NCBI GenBank assembly: GCA_963715825.1
Contig: CAVQSI010000002.1
Span: 248,001 to 312,000, forward strand
Direction of reading: 5' to 3'
Length of the DNA: 64,000 nucleotides
From: Sva-07 sp963715825
GTDB lineage: Bacteria > Actinomycetota > Acidimicrobiia > Acidimicrobiales > Ilumatobacteraceae
Shown here: positions 8,895 through 17,002 of the stretch, one piece after another
Position numbering within the stretch: the first letter of the stretch is position 1
Layout: every line of letters starts with the position of its first letter
The notes under the pieces: generated by a model
Told to the model about the DNA's origin: nothing
The model's input: only the letters and a program-made list of their open reading frames with translations
The model's database searches: none
Position numbers and translations under genes: made by a program

Positions 8895-9473
8895 TCACTT
8901 GGTGACGTAGACGAGGAACCAGATGGCGGCGAAGATCGCCGACATCGCGTACCAGTAGATGGCGTGGGAAACGAGGATCTCCTGGTCGCCGGATCGTCCG
9001 CCGATGTAGCGGAAGGCGGCGACCACGGTGAACAGCAGACCGGCGATCATCAGCACCATGAACATGCCGGTGATCGCGTAGAACATGGCGGCGTAGGTGC
9101 CGTCGCCGACACCGAGGCCCATGCGGTAGTACACGAAGGCCTGCGCATTGACGACGAGCAGTGCGACCAGCCCGGTGCAGCCGAGGGCGAGCACGGCATG
9201 GGGGCGGTCGTTGCGCTTGGCGCTCCAGACCGCCCACTGACCGAACACACAGATCCCGATGAACGCGATGAGCATCACGTTGGTGGGCACTTCGGGGATC
9301 GTGGTGCCGTTGGGCAACCAGGTGCCGGTGGTATCGATCGCCTCGCGGCGCTGCAGCGCCCAGACGGCGAGCATGCTTCCGGTGAGCATCACCATCGCCA
9401 CGACGGCGAGGGACGCCCCGACGAGCATCTGGCGCTGTGGCGCCGGAGCGGGGGCTGCGGGCAGTGCGTGCAT
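8895..9473 (-). CDS. Divergent cytochrome c oxidase subunit III paralogue lacking conserved histidines
   Basis: This 192-residue protein has five helices and aligns with subunit III at its C-terminal half. The canonical TGFHGVHVAVG is replaced by TGMFMVLMIAG, and the canonical YWHFVDVVW by YWYAMSAIF. The ATG at 9471-9473 shares one base with the stop of the upstream subunit I paralogue (TGATG), so the two are translationally coupled. It starts with a low-complexity Ala/Pro segment. It is probably the partner of the ligand-free subunit I; a catalytic role is not expected. Confidence 0.7.
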   Translation of the reverse strand: MHALPAAPAPAPQRQMLVGASLAVVAMVMLTGSMLAVWALQRREAIDTTGTWLPNGTTIPEVPTNVMLIAFIGICVFGQWAVWSAKRNDRPHAVLALGCTGLVALLVVNAQAFVYYRMGLGVGDGTYAAMFYAITGMFMVLMIAGLLFTVVAAFRYIGGRSGDQEILVSHAIYWYAMSAIFAAIWFLVYVTK

Positions 9474-11146
9474 CAGGCGGTGCTCCCGTCGTTGGATGCC
9501 GCGTTGACGTCGCGTGACGTTGCGGCTGACTTGAGGTCGAGGAGGGGCTCGGCGGAGTGCACGACCGGCACGTCGACGAAGTTGTCGCGCGGCGCCGGCG
9601 ACGTGGTGGCCCACTCGAGCGTCTGGGCGTCCCACGGGTCGTCGCCGACCGCGTCGTCGTGCCGGGTCGACGCCAGGAGCAACCCGACGAAACCGAGCAC
9701 GGTGACGGCCATGAACGCGTGGCCGACGAGGGCGATGATGTTCCAGATCACGAGGTCGTCGTTGAGATACGACAGGCCGGCGGGCTGGTCGAGGAACCCG
9801 GCGATGTACATCGGGAATGCCGCCAGGATCGTGCCGGTGAGGCCGAGCAGCGCCAGCGGGAGCACCTTGCCGGCGTCGATCGTGGCGCCCCACAACTTGG
9901 GCGCCCAGTGGATGGTTGCGCCCATCGCGGCGAGCACACCGCCGTAGACGATGTAGACCAGGGTTGCTTCCTCGAACACGGTGCCCTGGAGACCGAGGTC
10001 GTCGGCGGCGTGCAGCAGGTTGCCGAGCATCCCGACGAGGATCATCCCGAATCCGAAGAACGCGAAGAGGATGGCGGGGCTGAACTTGAACCGGGAGCCG
10101 GCGCCGGGTCGGGCGGTCTGGAGCACCACCAGCAGCACCAGCAGCATGCCGAGCACCGGCAGCGCGTTGAACAACATGAACGGCACGAGGTCGCGGACCT
10201 TCGTGTCGAGATCGTCGATGTTGAGCTGGCTGCCGGCCCAGGGCAGGTTCTGGATGTTCTGCTGGGTGACGCCGGCGAGTGCGGCCATGCCGACCAGGCC
10301 GAGACCGGCGAAGAGCACGCCGCGCGCCACCGTCCGACGGCCGAACACGACCGGGGTCAGCTCCGCGAGCATGCCGATGGCCGGGATGGCGAACAGGAAC
10401 GTGACGGGCTGGGTGACGATCCAGCCGGCCCAGACGAAGATGCCCTCGTTGCCGCCGAAGCCGGTGCGGGCGTTGCGATGGTCGACGAAGAGGTACGCGA
10501 GCGTGCCGAGGAGCACCGGCATGACGAGGATGACGCCGAGCGAGAACACCAGCGCCGACCAGGAGAACGGCGGGATGCGCCGCATGGTCATCCCGGGTGC
10601 CCGCGTGGTGAGCAGCGTGGTGGCAACGGCGCCCGCCGTGGCGGTGAGCCCCACCGCCATCAGGCCGATGCCGGCGATGAACAGGCCGACGGCGTCGGGG
10701 TCGCCGCCGAGGGTTCCGCCGTTGCCGATCAGTGAGATCGTGGTGAGGATCAGGCCACCGAACCACATCCAGAACCCGCTGGACGCGAGACGGGGGAAGG
10801 CGATCGAGCGGGAGCCGAGCTGCAACGGCACGGCGTAGACGCAGGCGGCCATGACGAGCGGCAGCAGCGTGGCGAAGACGAGTCCGACGTACTGAGCGTC
10901 GACCAGCTGCGCCAACACCTCGTCGTCGAGCGCAACGTTGGTGCCGTCGAGGCGCTCGACCCCGATGAGGACGTTGATCGTCACGGTGGCGATCAGGCCG
11001 AGGAGCCCGCCGGACAGGTACAGCCGTCCGGTGACCTTGTGGTCGGTGGACGTGAACGCGCCCGCGACAGCTGCGAGTGCGTTGGCGGCGTCGGCGTCGC
11101 TGTCGCTGTGGGCGACCGCTTCGGGACTCGATTCGATGGTGGTCAT
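9473..11146 (-). CDS. Heme-copper oxidase subunit I paralogue lacking all heme and copper ligands
   Basis: This 557-residue protein is a clear homologue of subunit I over its whole length. It keeps the N-terminal TSTDHKVTG, PLQLGSRSIAFPRL, RAPGMTMRRIP, IHWAPKLWG and the C-terminal DPWDAQTLEWATTSP. Every metal ligand is changed: the TM2 His is Gln, GHPEVY reads TQPVTF, the His-His pair reads Gln-Gln (GVTQQNIQ), and HFHYV reads TLVYI. The channel Asp and Glu are also gone. It cannot bind heme a, heme a3 or CuB in the known way. Helices are intact and the frame is undamaged, so it is not a pseudogene. It lies 143 bp downstream of ctaB. Confidence 0.85.
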   Translation of the reverse strand: MTTIESSPEAVAHSDSDADAANALAAVAGAFTSTDHKVTGRLYLSGGLLGLIATVTINVLIGVERLDGTNVALDDEVLAQLVDAQYVGLVFATLLPLVMAACVYAVPLQLGSRSIAFPRLASSGFWMWFGGLILTTISLIGNGGTLGGDPDAVGLFIAGIGLMAVGLTATAGAVATTLLTTRAPGMTMRRIPPFSWSALVFSLGVILVMPVLLGTLAYLFVDHRNARTGFGGNEGIFVWAGWIVTQPVTFLFAIPAIGMLAELTPVVFGRRTVARGVLFAGLGLVGMAALAGVTQQNIQNLPWAGSQLNIDDLDTKVRDLVPFMLFNALPVLGMLLVLLVVLQTARPGAGSRFKFSPAILFAFFGFGMILVGMLGNLLHAADDLGLQGTVFEEATLVYIVYGGVLAAMGATIHWAPKLWGATIDAGKVLPLALLGLTGTILAAFPMYIAGFLDQPAGLSYLNDDLVIWNIIALVGHAFMAVTVLGFVGLLLASTRHDDAVGDDPWDAQTLEWATTSPAPRDNFVDVPVVHSAEPLLDLKSAATSRDVNAASNDGSTA

Positions 11147-11289
11147 ACGGGGTGGTGTCTCACTTGTCTGTGGCCCAGTGTCAGCAGTGGGCGACTCGAA
11201 ACGTGGCAGGGCACGACAGCGCCGAGACTACTTGGAAGGAGTCCGTGCGCCCGAAATCCTCGCGAATCGCCTGCTCGTGGGGTGGATGG

Positions 11290-12237
11290 TCACCAGCCGT
11301 TGCGGACGAGGACGTCGACGGTCATCGCGCCGAACAGCACGGTGACGTAGGTGATCGAGAATCCGAACAGCCGCATGCTGTTCGCTGCGGTCGGGTGCCG
11401 CTGGAGGGCGAGGGTGCCGCCGAGGAAGATCGCTCCGAGCACGGCGGCGGTGATGCCGTAGATCCAGCCGAGGTCGGCCACCGGGATGAGGATCAGCGTG
11501 GTGATGACGAGCGCCACGGTGTACCAGATCATCTGGCGGACGGCGACCTCGATGGGCACGACCGAGGGGAGCATCGGCACGTCGGCGGCTCGGTAGTCGT
11601 CGGCGTACTTGACCGCGAGCGCCCAGAAGTGCGGCGGCGTCCACAGGAACATGGCGATGAACAGCACGATCGGCGCCCACGACAGCGAGTCCTGCACCGC
11701 TGCCCAACCGACGAGCACCGGCACGGCGCCCGCGGCGCCGCCGATCACGATGTTCTGGCGGCTCGTGCGCTTGAGCCACAGCGTGTACACCCCGACGTAG
11801 AACGCCGTGGCCCCGAAGGCCAGCACGGCGGAGAGCAGGTTCGCGCCGGCCCACAACACCCCGAACGCAACGATCTGGAGGGCGATCGCAAAGATCAGCG
11901 CATTGCGAGGTTCGATCACGCCGGTGACGAGCGGACGGCCCTGCGTGCGCGCCATGAGGGCATCGATGTCGCGATCGACGTACATGTTGACGGCATTCGC
12001 GCTGCCCGCCGCCAGGGTGCCTCCGAGCAGGGTGATGGCCACGAGTGACCACGGCGGCCAGCCGCCTTCGGCGAGCACCATCGTGGGCACGGTGGTGATC
12101 AGCAGCAGTTCGATGATGCGCGGTTTGGTGAGGGCGATGTACCCGCCGACCACGGTGGTGGGAGTGCGCCGGCTCCCGTGGGCCACGCCACCGGGCGCCA
12201 GCCGGGACGGTACGAGAGGACGACTGCCGACGGACAT
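11290..12237 (-). CDS. ctaB: Protoheme IX farnesyltransferase (heme O synthase)
   Basis: This 315-residue UbiA-family prenyltransferase with about nine helices makes heme O from heme B and farnesyl diphosphate. This is the first step to the heme A needed by the oxidase encoded downstream. The Asp-rich motif is NMYVDRDIDALMARTQGRPL, and the second conserved loop is YADDYRAADVPMLP. The ATG at 12235-12237 is chosen over the longer open frame because the conserved region starts soon after it. It is the first gene of the minus-strand oxidase operon and faces clpS across a 119-bp divergent promoter region. Confidence 0.94.
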   Translation of the reverse strand: MSVGSRPLVPSRLAPGGVAHGSRRTPTTVVGGYIALTKPRIIELLLITTVPTMVLAEGGWPPWSLVAITLLGGTLAAGSANAVNMYVDRDIDALMARTQGRPLVTGVIEPRNALIFAIALQIVAFGVLWAGANLLSAVLAFGATAFYVGVYTLWLKRTSRQNIVIGGAAGAVPVLVGWAAVQDSLSWAPIVLFIAMFLWTPPHFWALAVKYADDYRAADVPMLPSVVPIEVAVRQMIWYTVALVITTLILIPVADLGWIYGITAAVLGAIFLGGTLALQRHPTAANSMRLFGFSITYVTVLFGAMTVDVLVRNGW

Positions 12238-12356
12238 GACCGATGCATCGTACCGGCGCCACTCATCGGTGGACCAACGCCAGCCGACCGAAACCGACAA
12301 CCTGCTCGGGCGCACCCGTCGTGCGATCCACGTGACGCCCGGGGCACACTGGTGCG

Positions 12357-12662
12357 GTGCCGACCACGCTGGAACCCACGGAGGTGATGGAACCGGACCT
12401 CGACGACGCCGCTGCCGTCGATCGTCCGTGGGTGGTGCTCGTGTGGAACGACCCGGTGAACCTGATGAGTTACGTCACCTACGTGTTCCAGAAATTGTTC
12501 GGGTACTCGCTCGAGAAGGCCACCGAGCTGATGCTCGACGTGCACGAGAAGGGTCGGGCGGTCGTGGCGTCGTGCGGGCGCGAAGAGGCCGAGATGCACG
12601 TGTTCCGCCTGCACGAGCACAGCCTCTGGGCCACCATGGAACACGATGGCCCTTCGTCGTAA
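12357..12662 (+). CDS. clpS: ATP-dependent Clp protease adaptor ClpS
   Basis: This 101-residue adaptor delivers N-degron substrates to ClpC/ClpA-ClpP. Recognisable motifs are VLVWNDPVNLMSYVTYVFQ, GYSLEKATELMLDVHEKGRA and the C-terminal EEAEMHVFRLHEHSL. The start is taken as GTG at 12357; an ATG ten codons later is an alternative. The end overlaps the DUF2017 gene by 17 bp, the usual actinobacterial clpS-DUF2017 arrangement. Confidence 0.92.
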   Translation: MPTTLEPTEVMEPDLDDAAAVDRPWVVLVWNDPVNLMSYVTYVFQKLFGYSLEKATELMLDVHEKGRAVVASCGREEAEMHVFRLHEHSLWATMEHDGPSS

Positions 12663-13134
12663 GTTCCTCGCTCCGGTCGAGGCGGTCCCCGGCGGCTGGC
12701 GCATCAACCTCGACACCGAGGAGCGCAACCTGCTGCTGCGACTGATGGGCGAGCTGCAGGCGCTGATCACCGGCCCCGACGACAACGAGCTGCTGCGGCG
12801 GTTGTTTCCGGTGGCGTACCCCGACGACGAGGAGAAGGAAGAGGAGTACCAGCGCCTGATGCGCGAAGAACTCGTCGCCAGCCGCCTCGGGGCGATCGAG
12901 TCGGTGAGCCGCACGATCGAGCCGTCGAACGCGAAGGTCCTGCTCGACGAAGGCGAGACCATTGCGTTCATGCAGTCGATCAATGCGATCCGACTCGTGC
13001 TCGGCTCGATGCTGGGGATCACCGACGACGAGTCCGCGGACGCGGCCGACGACACCGACACCCCCGAGCACCACCTCTACGACTTCCTCAGCTGGCTGCT
13101 CGAGTGGACCGTGCGCTCCCTCTCCCCGACCTGA
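12646..13134 (+). CDS. DUF2017 family protein
   Basis: This 162-residue, mostly helical, acidic protein begins MALRRKFLAPVEAVPGGW. It contains LRRLFPVAYPDDEEKEEEYQ and a C-terminal LYDFLSWLLEWTVRSL, typical of the DUF2017 family that accompanies clpS in actinobacteria. Its biochemical function is not known. Overlap with clpS suggests co-expression. Confidence 0.85.
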   Translation: MALRRKFLAPVEAVPGGWRINLDTEERNLLLRLMGELQALITGPDDNELLRRLFPVAYPDDEEKEEEYQRLMREELVASRLGAIESVSRTIEPSNAKVLLDEGETIAFMQSINAIRLVLGSMLGITDDESADAADDTDTPEHHLYDFLSWLLEWTVRSLSPT

Positions 13135-13144
13135 CGCCCCCAAC

Positions 13145-13249
13145 GCGATGAGCGAAGCGGGCGCCCACACCACCTCTCGCTCATCGCCACCAGCCCCAAC
13201 CCCAACGCGATGAGCGAAGCGGGCGCCCACACCACCTCTCGCTCATCGC
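13145..13249. repeat. Palindromic intergenic element, two copies (REP-like)
   Basis: Two identical 43-bp elements lie at 13145-13187 and 13207-13249, 62 bp apart. Each starts GCGATGAGCGA and ends TCGCTCATCGC, so each can form an 11-bp stem with a GC-rich loop. They lie directly after the DUF2017 stop. The same element occurs at 23725-23956, 27079-27183 and 53316-53421. Apart from these repeats, nothing is recognised between 13135 and 13429. Confidence 0.9.
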
Positions 13250-13429
13250 GGGGACGTCGACGTCGACGCGGGAGCGAGCGTGGGCGGATTCCCTTTTCGC
13301 CCGGAGACCGCCCACTGCGTTCGCATGGTTCGCACCACCCGCTCGGCCACCGGAAAAGCGCGCTCAGCGCGCGCACTAAGGTTCCGCCACGGCGACGGCG
13401 GGGACGTCACGGGGGAAGAGGAGAAGGGG

Positions 13430-14056
13430 TTGGGGGTACCACTGATTCCTGATCGGGCATCCGTCCGATCCACCACGGCACACGCGCCGATCGGCGCGGT
13501 CGACGTGGTCTCACCGTTGCTGGTCGGTGTCGCAGCGCTGGCGGTCATCGCCCTCGCCGCTGCGGCGGTGGCCGGAGCGGTTCCACTCGCCGCAGCGTTC
13601 GGTGTCGCCGTGCTGGTTCCGGCCGCCGTGTTCGACGTCCGACAGCGTCGGCTTCCCGACGCCTGGGTGGCTGCCGGAGCGATCGCACTGATCGCCACGC
13701 TCGTGATCGACTCGCTGGTCGGGCAGCCGAACGACCCCGGTCTGCTCGCCGACGTCGCCGTCGGCGCGCTCGCGATGGCAGTTCCGCTGCTGATCCTGCA
13801 TCTGGTGTCGCCGGCATCGATGGGGTTCGGCGACGTCAAGGCGGCCCTCGTGCTCGGCGCTGCGATCGGAACGATCGACGCACGTCTTGCTCCGGTTGCG
13901 CTCTGTCTTGCTGCGGCGGGTGGCGCAGCGGTCGGGCTCGCCACCCGGCGCCGCACGATCCCCTTCGGCCCGTTCCTCGTCGGCGCATCGGTGCTCGTGA
14001 TGCTGGCCAACGAGGCGATCGTCGACGCGATCTTCGCCAACGGAGCTCCGGCGTGA
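13430..14056 (+). CDS. Prepilin peptidase (A24 family, short CpaA/TadV type)
   Basis: This 208-residue aspartic protease processes Flp-type prepilins. The two catalytic Asp motifs are visible: DVRQRRLPD and GFGDVK. Hydrophobic helices flank them, and the cysteine-rich methylase domain of PilD is absent, as expected for a Tad system. The frame is open from 13280, but a TTG at 13430 preceded by AGGAGAAGG is the best supported start, since the upstream residues are basic and low complexity. The stop overlaps the cpaB GTG (GTGA). Confidence 0.85.
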   Translation: MGVPLIPDRASVRSTTAHAPIGAVDVVSPLLVGVAALAVIALAAAAVAGAVPLAAAFGVAVLVPAAVFDVRQRRLPDAWVAAGAIALIATLVIDSLVGQPNDPGLLADVAVGALAMAVPLLILHLVSPASMGFGDVKAALVLGAAIGTIDARLAPVALCLAAAGGAAVGLATRRRTIPFGPFLVGASVLVMLANEAIVDAIFANGAPA

Positions 14057-14766
14057 CCGCCGCCCGCCCCGCTCGGGGTGACACCGCGGCCTCGGCGTCC
14101 GCACCGGGGTTCCAGCCCGCGGCACGACGGCGCAACCGCATCGCCGCCGGTGTGGCACTCGCGGCCATCGCGATCGGCGGCAATCTGTACGTCTACTCCA
14201 CGCTCGACGAATCAGTGCCGGTCGTGCAGGCCGTACGCGACGTTCCCGCGGGCGAGCAGATCACCGGCGACATGCTGCGCACCGTCGACGTCGACGTCGA
14301 TGCGACCGTCAATGTGATCCCGGGCGACCAGCTCGACTCGCTGGTCGGCACCTACGCGAAGGTTCGTCTCGTCGCCGGCTCGCTGGTGACCGCCCAGTCG
14401 GTCCAGCCGACTGCGCTGGTCACGCCGGGGACGTCGGTGGTCGCCATCCAGGTCGCCGACGGGTCGTTGCCGATCGGCCTGCGCGAACGCGTGCCGGTCC
14501 TGCTGGTCGTGCCTGCCGATCGGTCGGGCACCGACACCCAGGTGATCTCGATCTCGGGACGGGTGGTCGGACTGCCGACCGACACCTCCTCGGCGCTCGG
14601 CCTGCAATCGCTGTCGGTGGAGGTGGCCGCCGCCGACGCGGCCACGATCGCCGCGGCTGACGACGTCCGGGTGGTGCTCGTCGAACCGTCCGAGGACCCG
14701 GCGGTCGCGCCCACCCCAACCGATGGCGAACCTGCCACGGAAACCGACGGGGACGGCGAGCCGTGA
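14053..14766 (+). CDS. cpaB: Flp pilus assembly protein CpaB/RcpC-like (SAF domain)
   Basis: This 237-residue protein has one membrane anchor at about 30-50 and then a SAF/CpaB region. The segment VQAVRDVPAGEQITGDMLR is the SAF signature. The tail is acidic and Pro/Thr-rich. CpaB is an extracytoplasmic structural component of the Tad machine. GTG start and stop both overlap neighbours by 4 bp. Confidence 0.82.
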   Translation: MTAARPARGDTAASASAPGFQPAARRRNRIAAGVALAAIAIGGNLYVYSTLDESVPVVQAVRDVPAGEQITGDMLRTVDVDVDATVNVIPGDQLDSLVGTYAKVRLVAGSLVTAQSVQPTALVTPGTSVVAIQVADGSLPIGLRERVPVLLVVPADRSGTDTQVISISGRVVGLPTDTSSALGLQSLSVEVAAADAATIAAADDVRVVLVEPSEDPAVAPTPTDGEPATETDGDGEP

Positions 14767-15602
14767 CGATCATCGCCGTGGTCGGCGATGCTGCGACCAC
14801 CACGACGGTGGCGATCGCAGCGGGATGGCCGACCGGCCGCAGCGAGGTCCTCGTGCTCGAGGCCGACCGCTCGGGCGGCTCGCTCGCCGCATGGCTCGAC
14901 ACGCCGGCCCAGCCGTCACTCGCGACGATCGTCGCCAACGCCGGCAACGACTCGGGCCGAAGCCACCGATCGGTGCTCGACACGGTCGACGCGATGACCC
15001 GCCGGAGCGCTGCCGGGGTGCGCTTCGTCGCCAACGCCGTCAGGGCTCGCGCTGCGCACCGGGCAGTGGAGGAGGCTGCACTGGTCGTTCTTCCCGCCCT
15101 CGCCGGCGCGCCGGTTGCCGTGCTCGCCGACGTCGGTGCGCACCGTGTGGGCGAACCGCTGTCGCCGGCGCTGCGGGTCGCGGACACCGTGGTGATCGTG
15201 CACCGCCAGGCCACGGCGTCAGCGGCGGCAGCCACGGTGCGGATCGAACGTCTCGTCGAGTCGGTCGAGGAGCTCGCTCACCTCGACGCCACCTTCGTGC
15301 TCGCGATCGTCGGGCGGTCGCCGTTCGATCCGGCCGAGATCGGGCAGTTCGTCGACCAGGCGGTGCCCGACACCGTTCGACGCGTCGTGGCGCTCGGCGA
15401 CGACCCGCTGGCCGCGGCCACGATCGCCGGCCGGTCCGGCGTGTCGGCCAAACGGCTCCGGCGACTCCCGCTGATGCGCGACACCGCCCAGCTGGCGGGC
15501 GAACTCGCCGACGTTGCCGACCTTGCCGATGTTGCCGACGTTGCCTCGTCCGATCGGTTCACCGCACCCGCCGGGACCGTCGAGTCGGGGGGCGAACGCT
15601 GA
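14763..15602 (+). CDS. TadZ/CpaE-like protein with a degenerate ATP-binding site
   Basis: This 279-residue protein has the MinD/ParA-like fold order: an N-terminal strand IIAVVGDAATTTTVAIAAG, then LVLEADRSGGSLAAWLD where Walker A' Asp sits, and VAVLADVGAHRVG. The position makes it the TadZ/CpaE localisation factor of the Tad operon. The phosphate-binding loop has no Lys and too few Gly residues for a standard deviant Walker A, so ATP hydrolysis is doubtful. A short repeat (ADVADLADVADV) lies near the C-terminus. Confidence 0.7.
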   Translation: MTIIAVVGDAATTTTVAIAAGWPTGRSEVLVLEADRSGGSLAAWLDTPAQPSLATIVANAGNDSGRSHRSVLDTVDAMTRRSAAGVRFVANAVRARAAHRAVEEAALVVLPALAGAPVAVLADVGAHRVGEPLSPALRVADTVVIVHRQATASAAAATVRIERLVESVEELAHLDATFVLAIVGRSPFDPAEIGQFVDQAVPDTVRRVVALGDDPLAAATIAGRSGVSAKRLRRLPLMRDTAQLAGELADVADLADVADVASSDRFTAPAGTVESGGER

Positions 15603-17002
15603 TGACCGTGCGGTTCGGTGCGCCGACCGAGGACCTCGACCACGCGATCACGCTCGTGACCGACCGGGTCGCCGACCGGCTGATCGAGGCGATCGAACAC
15701 GACGACGGCGCCCGGAGTTCGTCGAGAACGCCGGGCATCGCGCTGGCCGGCGACGAGCGCCGCCAGCAGTTGCTGGTCGGCGCCTGGATCAGCGACGAGG
15801 TCACCTCGGTCAACGAGGCGCGCCTGCAGCGCGGCGCCCGGCCGCTGTCGCAGCACGAGGAACACCACGTTCGAGCGCGGGTGGTCGCCGAGCTCACCGG
15901 CGCCGGCCCCCTCGAGCCGTACCTCAGCGATCCGATGGTCGAAGAGGTCGACGTCAACGGTCCCGACTCGACGTGGGTGACCTACACCGACGGTCGCAAG
16001 GTCGACGTCGGTCGGCTGTGGTCGTCGGCGGCCGAGCTGACGTCGTTCCAGAAGCGCATGGCGCTGCGGATGACCGGCACCGGCGAGGGCCGACTCGACA
16101 CGTCGTCGCCGATGCTCACCCTGCAGTCGCGCGACGGGGCGCGCATCGTGATGGTGCTCGGCGGCAGCGACGAACACGGCGTGTCGACGCATCCGCGCAT
16201 GGCGATCCGACGGTTCGTCGTGCGCCAGGTGGGCCTCACCGGGCTCGCCGAGCTCGGCCTGTTCCCGCATGCCCTCGTCGCTCGGCTGCGGGCGCTGGTG
16301 CGCTGCGGGTTCACGATCCTCGTGTCCGGGCCGCCCGGCGCCGGCAAGACCACCCTGCTGACCGAGTTGCTCGGCGAGGTGTCGCCGCTCGAACGCATCA
16401 TCACCGTCGAGAAGAACCTGCTCGAGCTGCGCCTCGAGGACGACCCGAGACACCCCGACGCACCGGCGTTGTTCACCCGCCACGCGAACGCCGAGGGCGA
16501 GGGCGAGATCACGACGCGCCAGCTCGTCGAGCTGACGCGGCGCCTCAACCCCGATCGGGTGGTGGTGGGCGAACTCGTCGAGGACGAGGCGCTCGACATG
16601 CTCGACGTCGCCTCGATGTGCAAACGAGGGTCGCTGGCCACCATCCACGCGCACACGGCGGACATCGTCCTGCAACGGCTCGCGTACTACGTGTCGAAGT
16701 CGAACACGAGCCTGCCCGAATTCGCCGTGTACTCCCTCATCGCCCAGACCGTGGATTTCGTGGTGCACATCGACCTCGTGCGCAACGCCGTCGAGGACCA
16801 GGGTGCCGTGCGGCGAGTGACGTCGATCATCGAGGTCGGCGGGCTCGGCGAGGCAGGCGGCGTGTCGAGCACCGAAGTGTGGGGGCTCGACGCCCACGAC
16901 GAACTCGTTCAGGTGGCGCCACTGTCGCAACGGCACCTCAACCGGCTCCGGCTGGCGGGGTACCCCGCCGACCTGTTCGCCACCGGGGGCAACCTCCGAT
17001 GA
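15602..17002 (+). CDS. cpaF: Tad pilus secretion ATPase CpaF/TadA
   Basis: This 466-residue hexameric ATPase powers Flp pilus assembly. It has an N-terminal helical domain, then EEVDVNGPDSTWVTY, Walker A SGPPGAGKTTLL at about residue 242, LNPDRVVVGELVEDEALDML (Walker B region) and SLATIHAHTA (His box). The ATG at 15602 shares one base with the tadZ stop. The frame is open upstream, but that part is the shadow of tadZ. The stop overlaps the tadB start by 4 bp. Confidence 0.95.
   Translation: MTVRFGAPTEDLDHAITLVTDRVADRLIEAIEHDDGARSSSRTPGIALAGDERRQQLLVGAWISDEVTSVNEARLQRGARPLSQHEEHHVRARVVAELTGAGPLEPYLSDPMVEEVDVNGPDSTWVTYTDGRKVDVGRLWSSAAELTSFQKRMALRMTGTGEGRLDTSSPMLTLQSRDGARIVMVLGGSDEHGVSTHPRMAIRRFVVRQVGLTGLAELGLFPHALVARLRALVRCGFTILVSGPPGAGKTTLLTELLGEVSPLERIITVEKNLLELRLEDDPRHPDAPALFTRHANAEGEGEITTRQLVELTRRLNPDRVVVGELVEDEALDMLDVASMCKRGSLATIHAHTADIVLQRLAYYVSKSNTSLPEFAVYSLIAQTVDFVVHIDLVRNAVEDQGAVRRVTSIIEVGGLGEAGGVSSTEVWGLDAHDELVQVAPLSQRHLNRLRLAGYPADLFATGGNLR

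Noticed and set aside
8895..10766. A 623-residue minus-strand frame covering subunit III and part of subunit I
   Set aside because: Only the last 192 residues are protein-like; the rest is an out-of-register reading of the subunit I paralogue.
9473..11146. Nitric oxide reductase (NorB-type) identity for the second subunit I
   Set aside because: NorB keeps all six His and adds Glu near the metal site; this protein has none of the His and shares the caa3-type C-terminal segment with the adjacent ctaD.
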